Assembly: GCF_000002865.3 (NCBI RefSeq)
Contig: NW_001865051.1
Span: forward strand, 430,066 to 494,065
Source of the DNA: Monosiga brevicollis MX1
Lineage: Eukaryota > Opisthokonta > Choanoflagellata > Craspedida > Salpingoecidae
DNA: 64,000 nucleotides
Reading direction: 5' to 3'
Shown: piece by piece, positions 1-12,200 of the stretch
Layout: every line of letters begins with the position of its first letter
How positions within the stretch are numbered: position 1 is the stretch's first letter
The notes under the pieces: generated by a model
What the model saw: only the letters and a program-made list of their open reading frames with translations
Told to the model about the DNA's origin: nothing
Database searches by the model: none
Program-made: the position numbers and the translations under genes

Positions 1-947
1 TTCATGTTTGAATCCCCTCAATTCTTTGACATGTGCCAAGCTGTCGCTCTTTTCTTATGAATTGTGGTCTCGATCACAGCCGCGCTGCTCGCGAGGTCTT
101 TCATGAGTCTGGCATTGACCTCAACTCGGGGTTCATTGACGAAGCACAGTTTATTCAGGCATGCCTGCTTGAGGCACATGGTCGTGGATTCCGCGGCAGC
201 GGCGGGCTTCTTCGCGTCACCGCCACTGGTCAGTGTCCCAGCGATACACTTTGCAAGCCTCATCATCAGTGGCTGCTCGTACCTGCTCATGCGTGCGCTG
301 AAATGACACTCGCGGGGTGCAGAGAGCGGTGCCACACAATTGATGAGCGCATCAGAATGGGATGGCCCAACTCCTTCGCCTAAGCGTGTGGCTGGTTCCA
401 GCGGCAGCCGTCTGGCGCATCAGGTGCTGACGTTTGCCTTGTCATGCCTGCTGAACACCCATTATTCTCGCGCGCGCACTCATTGTCTGTCGTATCTCCT
501 TTGCTCTTAGCTCTCGCCCGTTGGGTCACCTTCGGGTCGTGTGCATATTCGCCGCAGTGCCGTGTACAAGCTGGGCGCGCGTACGTCCTCTACGGCCAAT
601 CATAGTTTTTCTTGGCAGTGCTCTCTTCCTGATCTCATTTCTCCATGAATTCTCCTTTCCGTTCCGTATTTTGCCTTCCAACCCTCTGTAGTGCCTCATT
701 CGCCGGCATCCAAGGCTAAGATCACCCAGGCAATCATGGAGGCGCCCTCGCCTGTAGCTGGTGTGGTGCGTTGCATTTATTTCGTCCATGGCATGGCCAG
801 AATTGCGATCTTCTGGCCTCTAGTCGCTTTTTTCCATGGCGCTGCTTATTTCATGGCGCCCCCTTTTTTTGGACTCGACTTTTCTCTTCTCATTTGCGTG
901 CTTCGTTGATGGGGGCATCCTTCATCACAATCTTGGTGGGATTCTAG
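1..947. other. Unresolved left-edge region, possible 5' exons of the phosphatase gene
   Basis: No gene model is secure here. On the plus strand an open frame at about 74-230 follows a possible acceptor and ends at a possible GTCAGT donor. A second short open stretch lies at about 690-765. On the minus strand 18-290 is an uninterrupted 90-codon frame starting with ATG. None of these shows a domain I recognise, and no Kelch repeat is visible. The phosphatase downstream needs at least one more 5' exon, which could be here or left of the window. Confidence 0.3.
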
Positions 948-2825
948 CCTTCGTATATCATTGAGCTGGCCACAGAAGTGCTGAACGAGATGCTGAAACC
1001 CGAGTACTTGCACAACTTAGGTATGTGGGTATCGTTCTGTACAACTTCTCCCTCAACACCTTGGGCAGCAACAAGGTAGTCTGGGTTTCAGTATATGCTG
1101 GGAAGGCTCATGTCGCTGCCACATCTCGTTGCCCTTTGCGCTTTGGTTTCAGATGATCAAGTGAGCGACAAGTTTACTTTGATCAAGTTTGCCGAGCTTG
1201 AGGCTCTGCTCGCATGTGCTGAAACAGCCTTGAAGCAGGTCGATACACTGCTTTGCCATGTCCATGATGTCGTTTTCTTGTGACTGGTGTGAACTGCATC
1301 ACCGGCTGATGATGGCTGCCTCGCGACCGCTGCGTCGTCTGGGCGGGTTCGTTTATAGGATAGCACCGTTCTCAACGTGTTGGCCCCGGTCAAGGTCTTT
1401 GGTGATATTCACGGCCAACTGGCAGATCTGTTGACGTTCTTTGACACTTATGGCTCACCCAATCATCACACGGGTGACATTCACGCCCTTTCGTACCTCT
1501 TCATTGGTGATTTTGTTGATCGAGGCAAATTCTCCCTCGAGGTTATGACCTTGTTGTTGTGTCTCAAGCTGCGCTATCCCGAACGCGTTTTTCTCGTACG
1601 CGGTACGCAACTACGGCTGTGATTCCATCCAGTCTCTCTCTACCCCGCTGGAGCCGAAACCACGAGTGCATTATTTGTCTTGCATTCATGGCTGGCAATG
1701 TGTTCGCGTCCACGCCGCAGGCAACCATGAAGATGGCGATGTCAATGCCTACTTTGGCTTCAAGGATGAGTGCCTGGGTCGCTTAGGTCCTACAAACGGG
1801 CATACCATCTGGGAGCGCATGAACAAGGTATGCGACATTTCCTGTTTAGAGCTCCATGAGCTGTGGTCATGCGCTGCGCACTGCGCGTGTCGGAACTCAC
1901 AGCGCTTCTTGCAGGTTTTCGGCTGGCTTCCATTGGCCGCCCTAGTGGATGAAAAAATTCTTTGCGTTCATGGCGGCATTGGCAAGGCAAGTCTGCCTCG
2001 CGTCTGCAAGGGCAAGGGCAAGGGCTCGCCCGTCCTCAATTCCGTGCTCGAGCTCGAGGCCTCTCGGGGGATTCAGATTGATTGAGACTGGGTCATGTTT
2101 TGTTGTTTTGTCGCTGTAGGAGTTTACAAGCGTGCAGCAGCTGCGTGACATTCAACGTCCTCTGCCACAGCCCATGACGTCGAGCTATGCGGCCATTTTG
2201 CGCGATGTCCTCTGGGCAGATCCGACAGATAATGACTATTCACTAGGTAGCACCTGTTGGCTGCGTCAGACCTGGTACCTCGCTCCTTCCATGTATCTTC
2301 CAGACACTGATGCTCACGCCACCCGCCCGCGGCACTTGTGGCTGGTGTATCAGGTATTCATGCCAATACAATTCGCGGATCGGAGATTTGCAACTTTGGG
2401 CCCGATCAAGTCGAGCGGTTTTTGCAAGAGAACAGTAAGTTGCGCACGAAAGACAAGCCAACTCGAGGATTCCCGTCATCAAGTCTGTTCGGTGTGCAGC
2501 ACGGCCCACCAACACTGATAATATGAATGGGGTTCGTGTAGATCTGCAGATGATTGTTCGGGCGCATCAATGCGTGATTGCCGGTTACGAATTTTTCGCC
2601 AAGCAGCAGCTCATCACTGTGTTTAGCGCTACCAACTACTGTGGTCGGTACGGCAACGATGGCGCCATGTTGACAATCAATCGTGAACTCGCCGTCGCCT
2701 TTAGCGTCATTCGGCCCGGAGATATGCGCTCGACCTGGGCGGCTCGTCAGCCCACTTCGCCGCTGCCACCCAACTTCAGTGACGCTGATGCCGATGACGC
2801 TGAAGGTGTCCCAGGCCAGGCGTAG
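948..2825 (+). CDS. PPP-family Ser/Thr phosphatase, PPKL/BSL (Kelch-phosphatase) type, 5' partial
   Basis: Metal-dependent protein Ser/Thr phosphatase. Phase-consistent exons are 948-1020, 1153-1238, 1359-1602, 1721-1827, 1914-1986, 2120-2246, 2354-2434 and 2542-2825 (TAG). The PPP signatures appear in order: KVFGDIHGQ, FIGDFVDRG, LVRGNHED split by an intron, ILCVHGGIG, LWADPTDND, IVRAHQCVIAGYEFF and FSATNYCG, so the metal-binding Asp, His and Asn residues are present. Features typical of plant BSL and alveolate PPKL enzymes rather than PP1 or PP2A are DVNAYFGFKDEC, GWLPLAALVDEKILCVHGG, RDIQRPLPQP, and the preceding linker ending STVLNVLAPVKVFGDIHG. PPKL proteins carry N-terminal Kelch repeats; none is visible, so either they lie left of the window or this copy lacks them. 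The intron after 1986 has a GC donor. The family call is from remembered family sequences, not a search. Confidence 0.82.
1987..2119 (+). promoter_or_regulatory. Probable GC-AG intron in the phosphatase gene
   Basis: The exon ends at the Gly-Ile-Gly-Lys codons and continues in phase 0 at Glu-Phe-Thr. No GT donor fits, but AAG|GCAAGT is the classical non-canonical GC donor, and the acceptor is CTGTAG. Reading through instead leaves the conserved PPP alignment. Confidence 0.6.
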
Positions 2826-3267
2826 TGGTTGAAATGTAGCCTGGCGTGTGCAGGGCCTGAGCCACTGACCACCACTTCCTTCCGAGCTTACCCGATTAAC
2901 AATTCAGACCTGCCTTCATCTCCATTGGCACATTCTCTTCCATCTTGTCAGCTTGAACGGTCTCAGGCTTCCGCTGAAACTGGTTCTGTTTGAAAGACAC
3001 GAATCGCAGCTCCCCTCGCACCATTCTGCACTTTTGTGGCATCGATCAATTTGATAAAAGCAACAGCGAGCGACACAGAAGACAAATATGGGTGGCGCAG
3101 CCACTCGAGCACTTTGAGCGCTTGGGCTGAGCGCCCAGTGCCGGGAAAAGCAAGGTTTGTGCGGAAAAGTACCACAACCAAGGACAAGATCAAAATCGGA
3201 AAACACGCAAGATCAAGGCCGGAAAACATTCGGATGGTGTTGGAGAGAGCAGGCAGCGAGAGATCGC
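2826..3267. other. Convergent intergenic region
   Basis: This segment separates the 3' ends of the phosphatase (plus) and the receptor kinase (minus). I see no coding signature or repeat in it. Confidence 0.5.
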
Positions 3268-6200
3268 TACACCTGGCTAGATGTATCGAGTTTGGTTGAC
3301 AAGTTCAACGGCAGGGCAGGCTGCGGTCGACTGGTGGTTTCATCGACTTGCGTCAAGCGACGGGTCATGGGGTTGCCATTGGAATCTGACGAGGCCGAAA
3401 CGTTGCGCGTGTCCATGAGCTCTCGATAAATAATAATCGCCTACAAAGACCGACAGGGTGGTTAGGTATGTATAACTGGCACCGTTGAAGATGGGGCAAT
3501 GAAAAACATTGTGCTGTGGCAAAATATGTTTGGGTTGCTGGTGAAATTATGCAAACCTTGAGCATGTTGTAGATATCCTTAAAGGCAGGTCGCTTGTGTG
3601 GGTCAGGGTCCCAGCCCGAGCGCATGATCAAGTAAAACGCGTCATCGCACCGGGTTGGTTGACTCAACCGGTACCCATTCAAGACCTGAGAGTCATCAGA
3701 CATCCAAGTGCAAACAAAGGCATCACACCATCGCGCAATCGCGATCAGCTACTTTGCTCAACATACTGAATCACACGGTGGCCAAACACAGCGTACCTCC
3801 ATTTGAACCTGGAAATTTGACTTGGGGCCATACGGTCGTTCGCCGTGGGTGAAGATCTCCCACATGGTAATACCGAAGCTCCAGACTACGGTCGAGGGCA
3901 TCAAATAAAGTCAGTCAAGGAAGAGATTAAGCAACCGAGTATATTTCTTCAACGGTGGTCTCAACAAAAGCACTCAAGCCGCATAGATGGGGCGCAGATA
4001 AGCAATGGCAAGGACAAACGCCGGGCTTGGCATCAAGACCAGGTGAGAGAAGAGCAGATGAGTTTGCTGCACAGGCGTACCATCGGTTGCTTCAGAAAAC
4101 TTGCGTGACACGACGGCCTCGGGAGCCGTCCAGCGGATGGGAACCTTGGCGGAACTTGCCGTGTAGTAGTCATCGGCGTTGGCCACGCCACGGGACATTC
4201 CAAAGTCCGAAATGACACAATTAAAGTTGCTGCGCACCCCACACCAAAAGGCAGATCAAACAAGACGCAAAAAGAGGGAATGAGCTTTCGCCACATCAAG
4301 GATTGTGGTCGCTCGGGGTGATCTGCCGAGCAAGCCTGGGCGAGACAGACACTTACTGTTCCAAAAGAATGTTTCGAGCGGCAATATCTCTGAGATTGGG
4401 GCAAAGTGTGGCACACAACCATCAGTCATCATGGGGTGCACGGTCGCACATGAATACGTGCCAGCAACTTCTCCAACAGCCCAATAGGCACGCACCGGTG
4501 CACAAAGTTGAAGTCAGCCAGGTAGCTCATGCCACGCGCAATGTCCAGGATGAAAAAGGGAAACCAGGATTCATTGGCATCCTCGCGGCGCAGGTACAGT
4601 TCAAGCGATCCGTTGGGGCAGAAAGGCATCACGAGCACAGGACTCTTGATCGTCACTGCCCCCAAAAGGGTCAAAACCTGCGTCGTCAGACATACGGGTG
4701 AAGAGCGGCGGGGCGCAAAAGTGGGGTGACCTCAGTTTAAATGGTCACGGTGAGGCACCCGCTTGCTGCTTTCTCAGTTGTCCCGGCAATCATGTTCACC
4801 ATACATACGTTGGGGTGATCAAATTGGGCTTGCAAAGACGCCTGGGTAGACAGTGTTCCAAGTACAAGTGAGGCGCTGAAACCAGGCACCAGTCAAGTGC
4901 GGTACTTTTGACTCACCTCTGCCAGCAAGTTAATGGCCTCTCGACGATCAGCTGTCTTCTTGAGCATCTTGACAGCTACTTTGATGGGTGTCTTTCCCTT
5001 GAGTGGCGGATCCACGCCTGCGGTTGACTTGGAAGGCAGCTGGGTTGGATCGAGCGTCGCGAGCCAGACCTCTCCAAATGCACCTACAGCACGTTAAATG
5101 ATGGGTCCTGGGTTGAGCGTACATAGCCAGCAAAGCCCGACAAGAGCAGCGCAACCAACATATTTTCCCGACCCAAATAGTTCGCGCAATCACGTCTGTA
5201 CATACATACCAGAGCCCAGAATTTTGTCGAGGACCAGAGAGCGCGAGGGCAGCTCGTAGGGTTGCTTGTTGCGATGGATGTGCCCGTACAACTCTTCGTC
5301 ATCCTCATTGGAATTCTCTTCCATCAGATCTTGATGCAAGTTCTTAAAGTTGTACGGTTTCTCGCCCAGCACGGCTTGTTCGGCCAGAATTTTATCGACC
5401 TGGCGGCGAGCACGCCGTCGCTCTTGGTACACCAGAAGCACGGCGAGAATGATCAAGACCACGACTACGGGGATTACAATACCGACAATGACGTCGGAGC
5501 CCGAATCACCCTGGCCACTACTGCTGGCAGCGATTGTAACGGCCTCTGTGTCACTCGCAGGGCCTCGACCTGCTGCTGTGTTGGCAGCGACGCGAAATTC
5601 GTATGAAACGCTGCGTTCCTTATCCAAACTGAGGTCATACATGCGCGCCGTCAGGAGCTGGGAGCTCGCCTCTTCACCGTCCACGCTCGTCCACAAAATG
5701 TAGGACACGATTTGGCCGTTGGGTTGCGATGGCGGGTCCCAGCTGATACGAACCCCATCGGCCGTCTCAAACGCAGAGACCGTAGGCGCGTCAAAGGGAA
5801 TACCTTCGGTCGTATTGAATGTGATGGGCGCACTGCGCGGCCCGCGACCCGCACTGGTTCGTGCAGCAATGGTTACATTATACAAGGCAGCTGGCAAGAG
5901 CTCGTCGAGCAGCAATTGCGGGGTCGTCGTTGTAAAGGTCCCTTGCTCCTGTCGCCGTCGCCGATTCATCAAAGGTTGTGTAGCAACAGCCTGATCAGCT
6001 ATGGCAGCACTGTCAACTTCAGCGTCTGGCTCGTCAGGGCCGGCAGCGGCGTTTCGAGCAGCGATGGTGCCGGTGTTATAAGTGCGCCCTACCCGCTCGA
6101 CGACGACCTCATACGTCACCTCGCCATTGGCGTCGGTGGGCGAAAGAGGGGCCCAAGACAGCTGTGCTGAGCGGGTGCTATCTGTTGCACTGCCAGAGGT

Positions 6201-9200
6201 GGAGAGGTCAGATACATTCGGCTGCACTGGTGCCACTGCAGGAATGTCTGTCGCCGTCAGAACCACGCGCAGAGCGAATTGCAAAGCACCAGCGCCGGCG
6301 TTGTTGATCGCCCGCACCCCAACAGCATAGAGTGTGTTGGGATGCAGTCCAGTCAGCTGAGCTTGTGCTGTACCTGCAGGTGCAGTCACAAGAACGGGCG
6401 TACGCGCGCAGCTGGGCAAGGGTGCGCGGCAGAGGGTAGGGTCCGGTGGTGCGGTTGGTGTGGAAGTTGTGGTGGTGCCCACGCTTGTGCTGCCGCTTGG
6501 AACCGTACTCAGCGTGGGGACCGTGCTCACACCCGAGCTCACGCTTGTCGGGCTCGTGCTGCTCGTAGTGGAGCGGGTGGTGGATGAGGTGGATGAGGTG
6601 GACGAAGTGCTCGTTGACGACGTAGCAATCGAACTTGCCGGCTGCGCTGTCAGCGTGGATCCCTGGCTCGCGTCGACGTCCTCAGTGCCGGGCTGAATGT
6701 TGCTTGTGGAGCCGCCATTGGCGGTGCTGCTCGTCGTTGAGGTGGAAGTTGTGGGGGTCGTGGGGGTCGTGGACGTAGTTGTAGTAGAGGATGATGACGT
6801 GGTGCTCGTCGTTGAGGTGGTGGTGGAGACGGCATCCGCGCAGGCATTGGATTGTGCAGCAGCAGTTGCGGCCCCGCGATCCGACAGGGGACAGGCGTAA
6901 AGCTCGTAATTGAGTAGCTCGCCATTGATGCGCTGTGGAGACTGCCAGGTCAAGGCCAGGTTATCAGTGCCAACTGAGACGATGCGGGTGGCCGTCACTG
7001 GCTGAGCTGGGGCCTCGGCCGTTCGTATGCACAGCGGATCAGAGGTGGGCCCGTAGCCCACAACGGTGGCGGCTGCCACCCAGATCGAGGTGAGAGTGTA
7101 TGGAAGCAAATCGGGAATGGTGAAGTTGACCAGGCCACCATCTTGCCAAGCAACGAGCTCAGTTCCCGTGATACTACGGTCCTCAACAGCCACAGGCTGA
7201 GCTGCATCGGCGGGGTGCGGGAAAAAGCTCTGCAGAAGCGTGTTATTCTCTGCATCACCACACTCGCTACTCTGCACCCACGAGACATTGTATTCTACAA
7301 TCTCGCCATTGGGAAAGTATGGTGGCCGCCAACTGGTGACCAACGAGGTGGCATTTATCGTAGTGCGATTGCCAAGATCTTGTACGGCCTCACCCGGGCG
7401 GCTCGGCAGAGTCGTAACGAGAATTGGCGTCGACGCCGGTCCAGCCAGCAGTGCCCCGTTACGCTCAGTGTATGCACGTGCATACAAGCGATATTCAGCA
7501 TTGGGCTCCACTGTCATGAAAACGAAAAGGGGAAAAAAAACAAAACAAAAAACATCCAGCAATTGAGCATCAGGGATGGCGGAGGAGCAAGCGAAGCCAT
7601 CGGGGTAGGTCCTCAGCCCCAGAACTAGCAATTGCAAATTCAGCAAAACCAAGTTCCAAAACCATGGCACAACGTACGGTTGGCAACGCTTAGCTGGCCC
7701 ACTTCGCTGTCATCAGCATCCACCACAATGTCGACTACACATTGTCTCTACACGGAAAAAAAAAAAAAAAAAATTGAATAAATAAAAATCCAACACACCA
7801 TCCGAGAAGATTACAAGCGTGGTGAGCAGCCCACGTCGGACGTGCGCGACCTTGACTGGTATGCAGGTTCAGGGCCCTGCATGCCTTTGCCATGTTCCCA
7901 GTTTCAAACAGTAGCTGTCACACTTACCGCGGCCTGTCCATCAGGGCAAAGCGTGCGAATCGTACTCGTCCACTCGTAGTTGAAGCGATAGCGCACAATC
8001 GGTCCCGTGCGCGTGACCGGCGCATATAGTCCAACTGTAAAGCCATTACTCCTGGAAAAACAAAACCCCAAAAGCCAAATGAACAAAAGCAAGAACGAAA
8101 CAAACCCTTCGGGACGCAAAGGCCAGCAACCGTAATCTCGCAAAGAACTCAAGTCAGAGCAGGTCTTTCGAGTGCAGGCCGAGACGCACCCGAGGCTAGT
8201 GACTTGTACCGAGGGCGCCTCGATGGGGGCGCTAACGGCTGTGCGTACGCAGGAGACGGCAAAGCTGCTCGACCCAATTTCCGTGTATGCTTCAACGCCA
8301 AAAATATAGTTGGAATAGGCCATCAACCCCGAGGCTGCATAGGCTGTGAAAATCGTGTCGGCACAAACATATTCGAGCTGGGCGAGTTCCTGAATGGTGC
8401 AACCGGCACTGGCGTTGGTGCGCCTGGCGTAGCACACACGATAACCCGTAATTTCACCGTTGTCTGGGTCGGGCCGATTCCAGCTGAATTGCAGCGAGGT
8501 GGCTTGCAAGTACGTCGCGGGAAAGCGAAGGTCCAACGGAAGGGTGGGACGATCCTCCAGCGTGAAACCACCCACAATGGCAGACGAATCGTAAAAGACG
8601 TCGCTGCGGGAGAATGCAATCACATAAAACTGGTATTGGGTATCTGGAACCAAACCCTGCACCCAGAACGCCGTGGTGTCTCTAAGGGAACCACAAAAGA
8701 AACAAGAGGCGGATGTCAAGCACAGTGCACGCACTCCGCACCAGGCATGCTTTGAGGACCAGCGAGTTGCGAAAGAGTCGACGAACGCAACTTACGCGTC
8801 GACGACCAGGCCAAAACCTTGCGGTGTATCCACGGCCCCGAGAGGATACTTGAGGTCCGTACCGTTGGCCAATTGAAAGGATGGGCCTTGGGCATACAGT
8901 GCATATCCGCCCAAGCTCGTTGTTCCTGTCGGTGGCTGCCACTCGATCAAAGCCGCCCGTGAAGTGATGTTGGCAACGCGAACGAATCGCGGCGCATTGC
9001 CTATGGGTTTTCAATGAAGAGCCATTTTTGAGAAAGCGAAAGCACACGACGTTGGGAGAGGCATGCATGTGTTCAAGCACCGTAGCCTTGAGTGAGCATG
9101 GGCATCACCTGAGCTACGCTGCGTTTCCGGGGCTATGACTGGCTCGGAGAAAGGTCCAACGCCGACTTGGTTGATGGCAGCAATGGAAACAAGGTAAAAT

Positions 9201-12200
9201 TCATTGTACTCGAGCCCTTGAACAACGGTGACACCAGCATCCCCATCGGCTTGGATTGTGAGATTGAGCGGCAGATCGGGCAAAGATTGCGGAGTCACGA
9301 TGAGGAAGTAGGCCGATACCTGACCATTCTGGTCTTGGGCATCAAGGCCATCCCAACGGACGAGCAGGTTGTTTTCGATGGCGTTGATGGTCACGATAAC
9401 AGGAGCCGCGCTCGGCAAGGCGGGTGCGGTTTGGAAGGTACTGAATGCCGACGTGGGACCCGAGCCAGCGTCATTCATAACAAGCAGCGAGGTCTGATAC
9501 ACTTGATTGGGGCGTAGGCCCTCCACGGTAACGGGCGAGGCGGTCGCGTTATAGGTCACAATCTCCTCAGTTTCGCCATCCACTTCGGCCACGCGCGCGA
9601 CTTGAATCAGGTACACAAGCGAAGCCACTGGGCCGTTGATAGCCCCCGTCAGAGGCGTCGTGGAAAACGACAGCTAGGTCGAGCCCACGCGTAGATGAGC
9701 ACGAGAGACGACCCCAATGTCGGACAACGTAAGAACATGACAGAAACACCGCAAGAGTTGCCAAAGGTCGGTGATTTGAGGCAGCGGGAGCGCCAGCTCA
9801 ATCACCAGCCATGACGAGAGGGCAGGGGCAGTAGCAGTAGCAGGGACAGGGTATTGAAGGCAAAGCGGTCTCAAGGTGAGATATCACACAGTGTACTCGC
9901 TTCGTACCGTGACATTTCGTGACCCACGACGAACAATGGCGGGGGCCGCCAAGACGGCTGTGGGTGGTGCCGAGAGTGAAAGAACTTCAATGTTATTCGG
10001 CAAGCTGGCGCCGGCGCTGTTGATGGCCACGACCACGATCGCATACTCGGTGTACGGGGTGGCGGGGATGGTAGCCGTCAAACCCGTGGCCTGTGACGAA
10101 AGGAAAAGCGCGCCCACAGCGAAATACAAGGCACATGATTCTGTCAGACGCTTGGCCTTCTTTGCCAACTCATGAGGATCCTTGCAGCTTCATGAAAGAA
10201 CGACCAAAGATACGCACTGAGATGGTGAGCGTTTCGCCCACAGAGTTGGCAAAGGCACGCGTGACGTTGTATGAGGTCACGATGCCATTGGGCAGCTCTG
10301 GAGGAGCCCAGGTCAAGGTGATGGACGTCGACCTAGAACAGGTGAAGGGAAATGCAAATCAAATGAACATGGCGGTCACCTTTTTCTATTCTTACGGTTC
10401 GTTCACGAGCACATGCACGTGCAGGCCACACGTCGTTGCCCGTGCTCGTGCACGTGAAAGCGATAACTCAAGCGGATACACGAGCGTACGTGATGTTGAC
10501 GGCCTCAAGGGAACGAACGGCGGAAGCTTGTCCTTGTGCTGTTGTGAACACGACGCCCATACTTGCCGGGCCGATACCCTCGATGTTTTGAACGGCCACC
10601 GTCACCGTGTATGCGCGATATGGCCGAAGGGCAGTCAGCATCAGGCTCGTCGTGGTTGGGTCCTGTGAGGAAGCAGGTAGGCCCGGGCTTGTAATGACAA
10701 CACGGTAGCTTTGCAGCTTGCCGTTGAGCGTGAGTGGTGGCGGTGATTCCCATGACAGTTGAGCTGTGGTGGCTGTTATCTCAGAAACCGCCACGTTCAG
10801 CGGGGGTGCACTGGGAATGGCCGCGTCCGTGTCCACGCCGACAGGAAGGGAGAAGGAAGAATTGCTGCGAGAATCGGCGTATGAGGCCCACAGCGTGTAC
10901 GAGCTGAACTCTTCAAGGTCGCAGAGATAAAAGGTGTTGCTTGCATCACACATGAGGGTTCGGTAGAGAAAGTTGAGAGGGTCGTCCTCCCGCGAGGCAA
11001 TCAGGAAGTGGGTACCACGCGGCCCACATTCCAGTTCGGTGCAGGTGGCATTTGTGTTGATGTGAAGGAGCGTTGGCGCAGGGGGCACCTGCACTGCTTG
11101 TGTCGCGGTGATGCCGGCAACGGCGATGGTAGCACGCACGTAGACCCCGCTGCCAACCGTAAGCGTGTAGGCCTCCTGACCCACCACGCGGATGGAAGAG
11201 GTGGAAGCATTGTTGATAGTGATGTTCAGAACAAAGGTGGCATTGCCCACCACGATATTTTCAGTGGTCCAACTGATCTGCAGTTGTGTCTGGCTCGCAG
11301 TTGGGCGCCCCTGGGTCGCACGAACAAACTGATATCTCAGAGGGTCTAAGACAACGGAGGCAGGAATGCGTGGATCTTGCAGGGTCGTAAAGTTTTGTTC
11401 AACAACCTCGCCCGCCCCATACGTTGTGTTGAGCACTTGAAACTACATAACCGGGCGATGACGAATGAGACGGGCGGCCTTTGATAAGTGCCATGTTCCG
11501 TGAGAGCCCCCCTCTCAAGGATAAGGGAGGGGGGGCCACAAGCAGCAAGGCGTCTCGTTTGGATAGGACGGATAAGACGGATAGGACAGGTAAGAACCAG
11601 CCCACATCAAGCACTTTGAAAACTTTACCAACCTGGAAACGGTAGGTGCGCAAGGACAGAAGGTCGGCCGTGATCCTAGCGGTTTGCGTGAGAGGAATGT
11701 CGTGCTCTTCCACAAAACTAAGAAAGCCATCCAGACCATGTGCGCAAGGTGAGCGTGATGATGAGTTTCCCAGCAGGCAGGCTTTGGGCACGGGGCACGG
11801 TCGGAGGACCATCAACCTACTCGAAAAACATGGTGCGCACGGTTAAGCGAAGGTATGCATGTTCCACACCATCTTCCTCATTGAGGCTGGGTGGTTGCCA
11901 GGCAAGAGCGATAGCGTCGAACGTAACGTTGGTGGCGACAATGTCCGTCACAACGAGGTTCGGCATGGGCTGCGTGGCGGCGCGTACTACCACCGGGGTG
12001 CTTGCACATGCCAGGCAATTGCCTCGTGTTTGCAAAGTGATGGTCACCGTTTCATTTGGCCAAAGTTGAGTCAGGGTCAGGTTGTTAGCGCTGGTGGGCA
12101 GAGTCAGGGTACCTGCATTGTTGCTTTGGGAGGAAGTGTAGCTGAGGTCGATGGCGCGGGCACGGTTGTCATCGCTGGCCAATGACCAAGTGATGGTGGC

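Noticed and set aside
7774-7790. AATAAATAAAAA as a polyadenylation signal
   Set aside because: It lies on the plus strand within a minus-strand intron of the receptor gene, with no plus-strand gene ending nearby.
8204-8755. Plus-strand frame inside the receptor kinase gene
   Set aside because: Antisense to FN3-coding exons with clear domain sequence.
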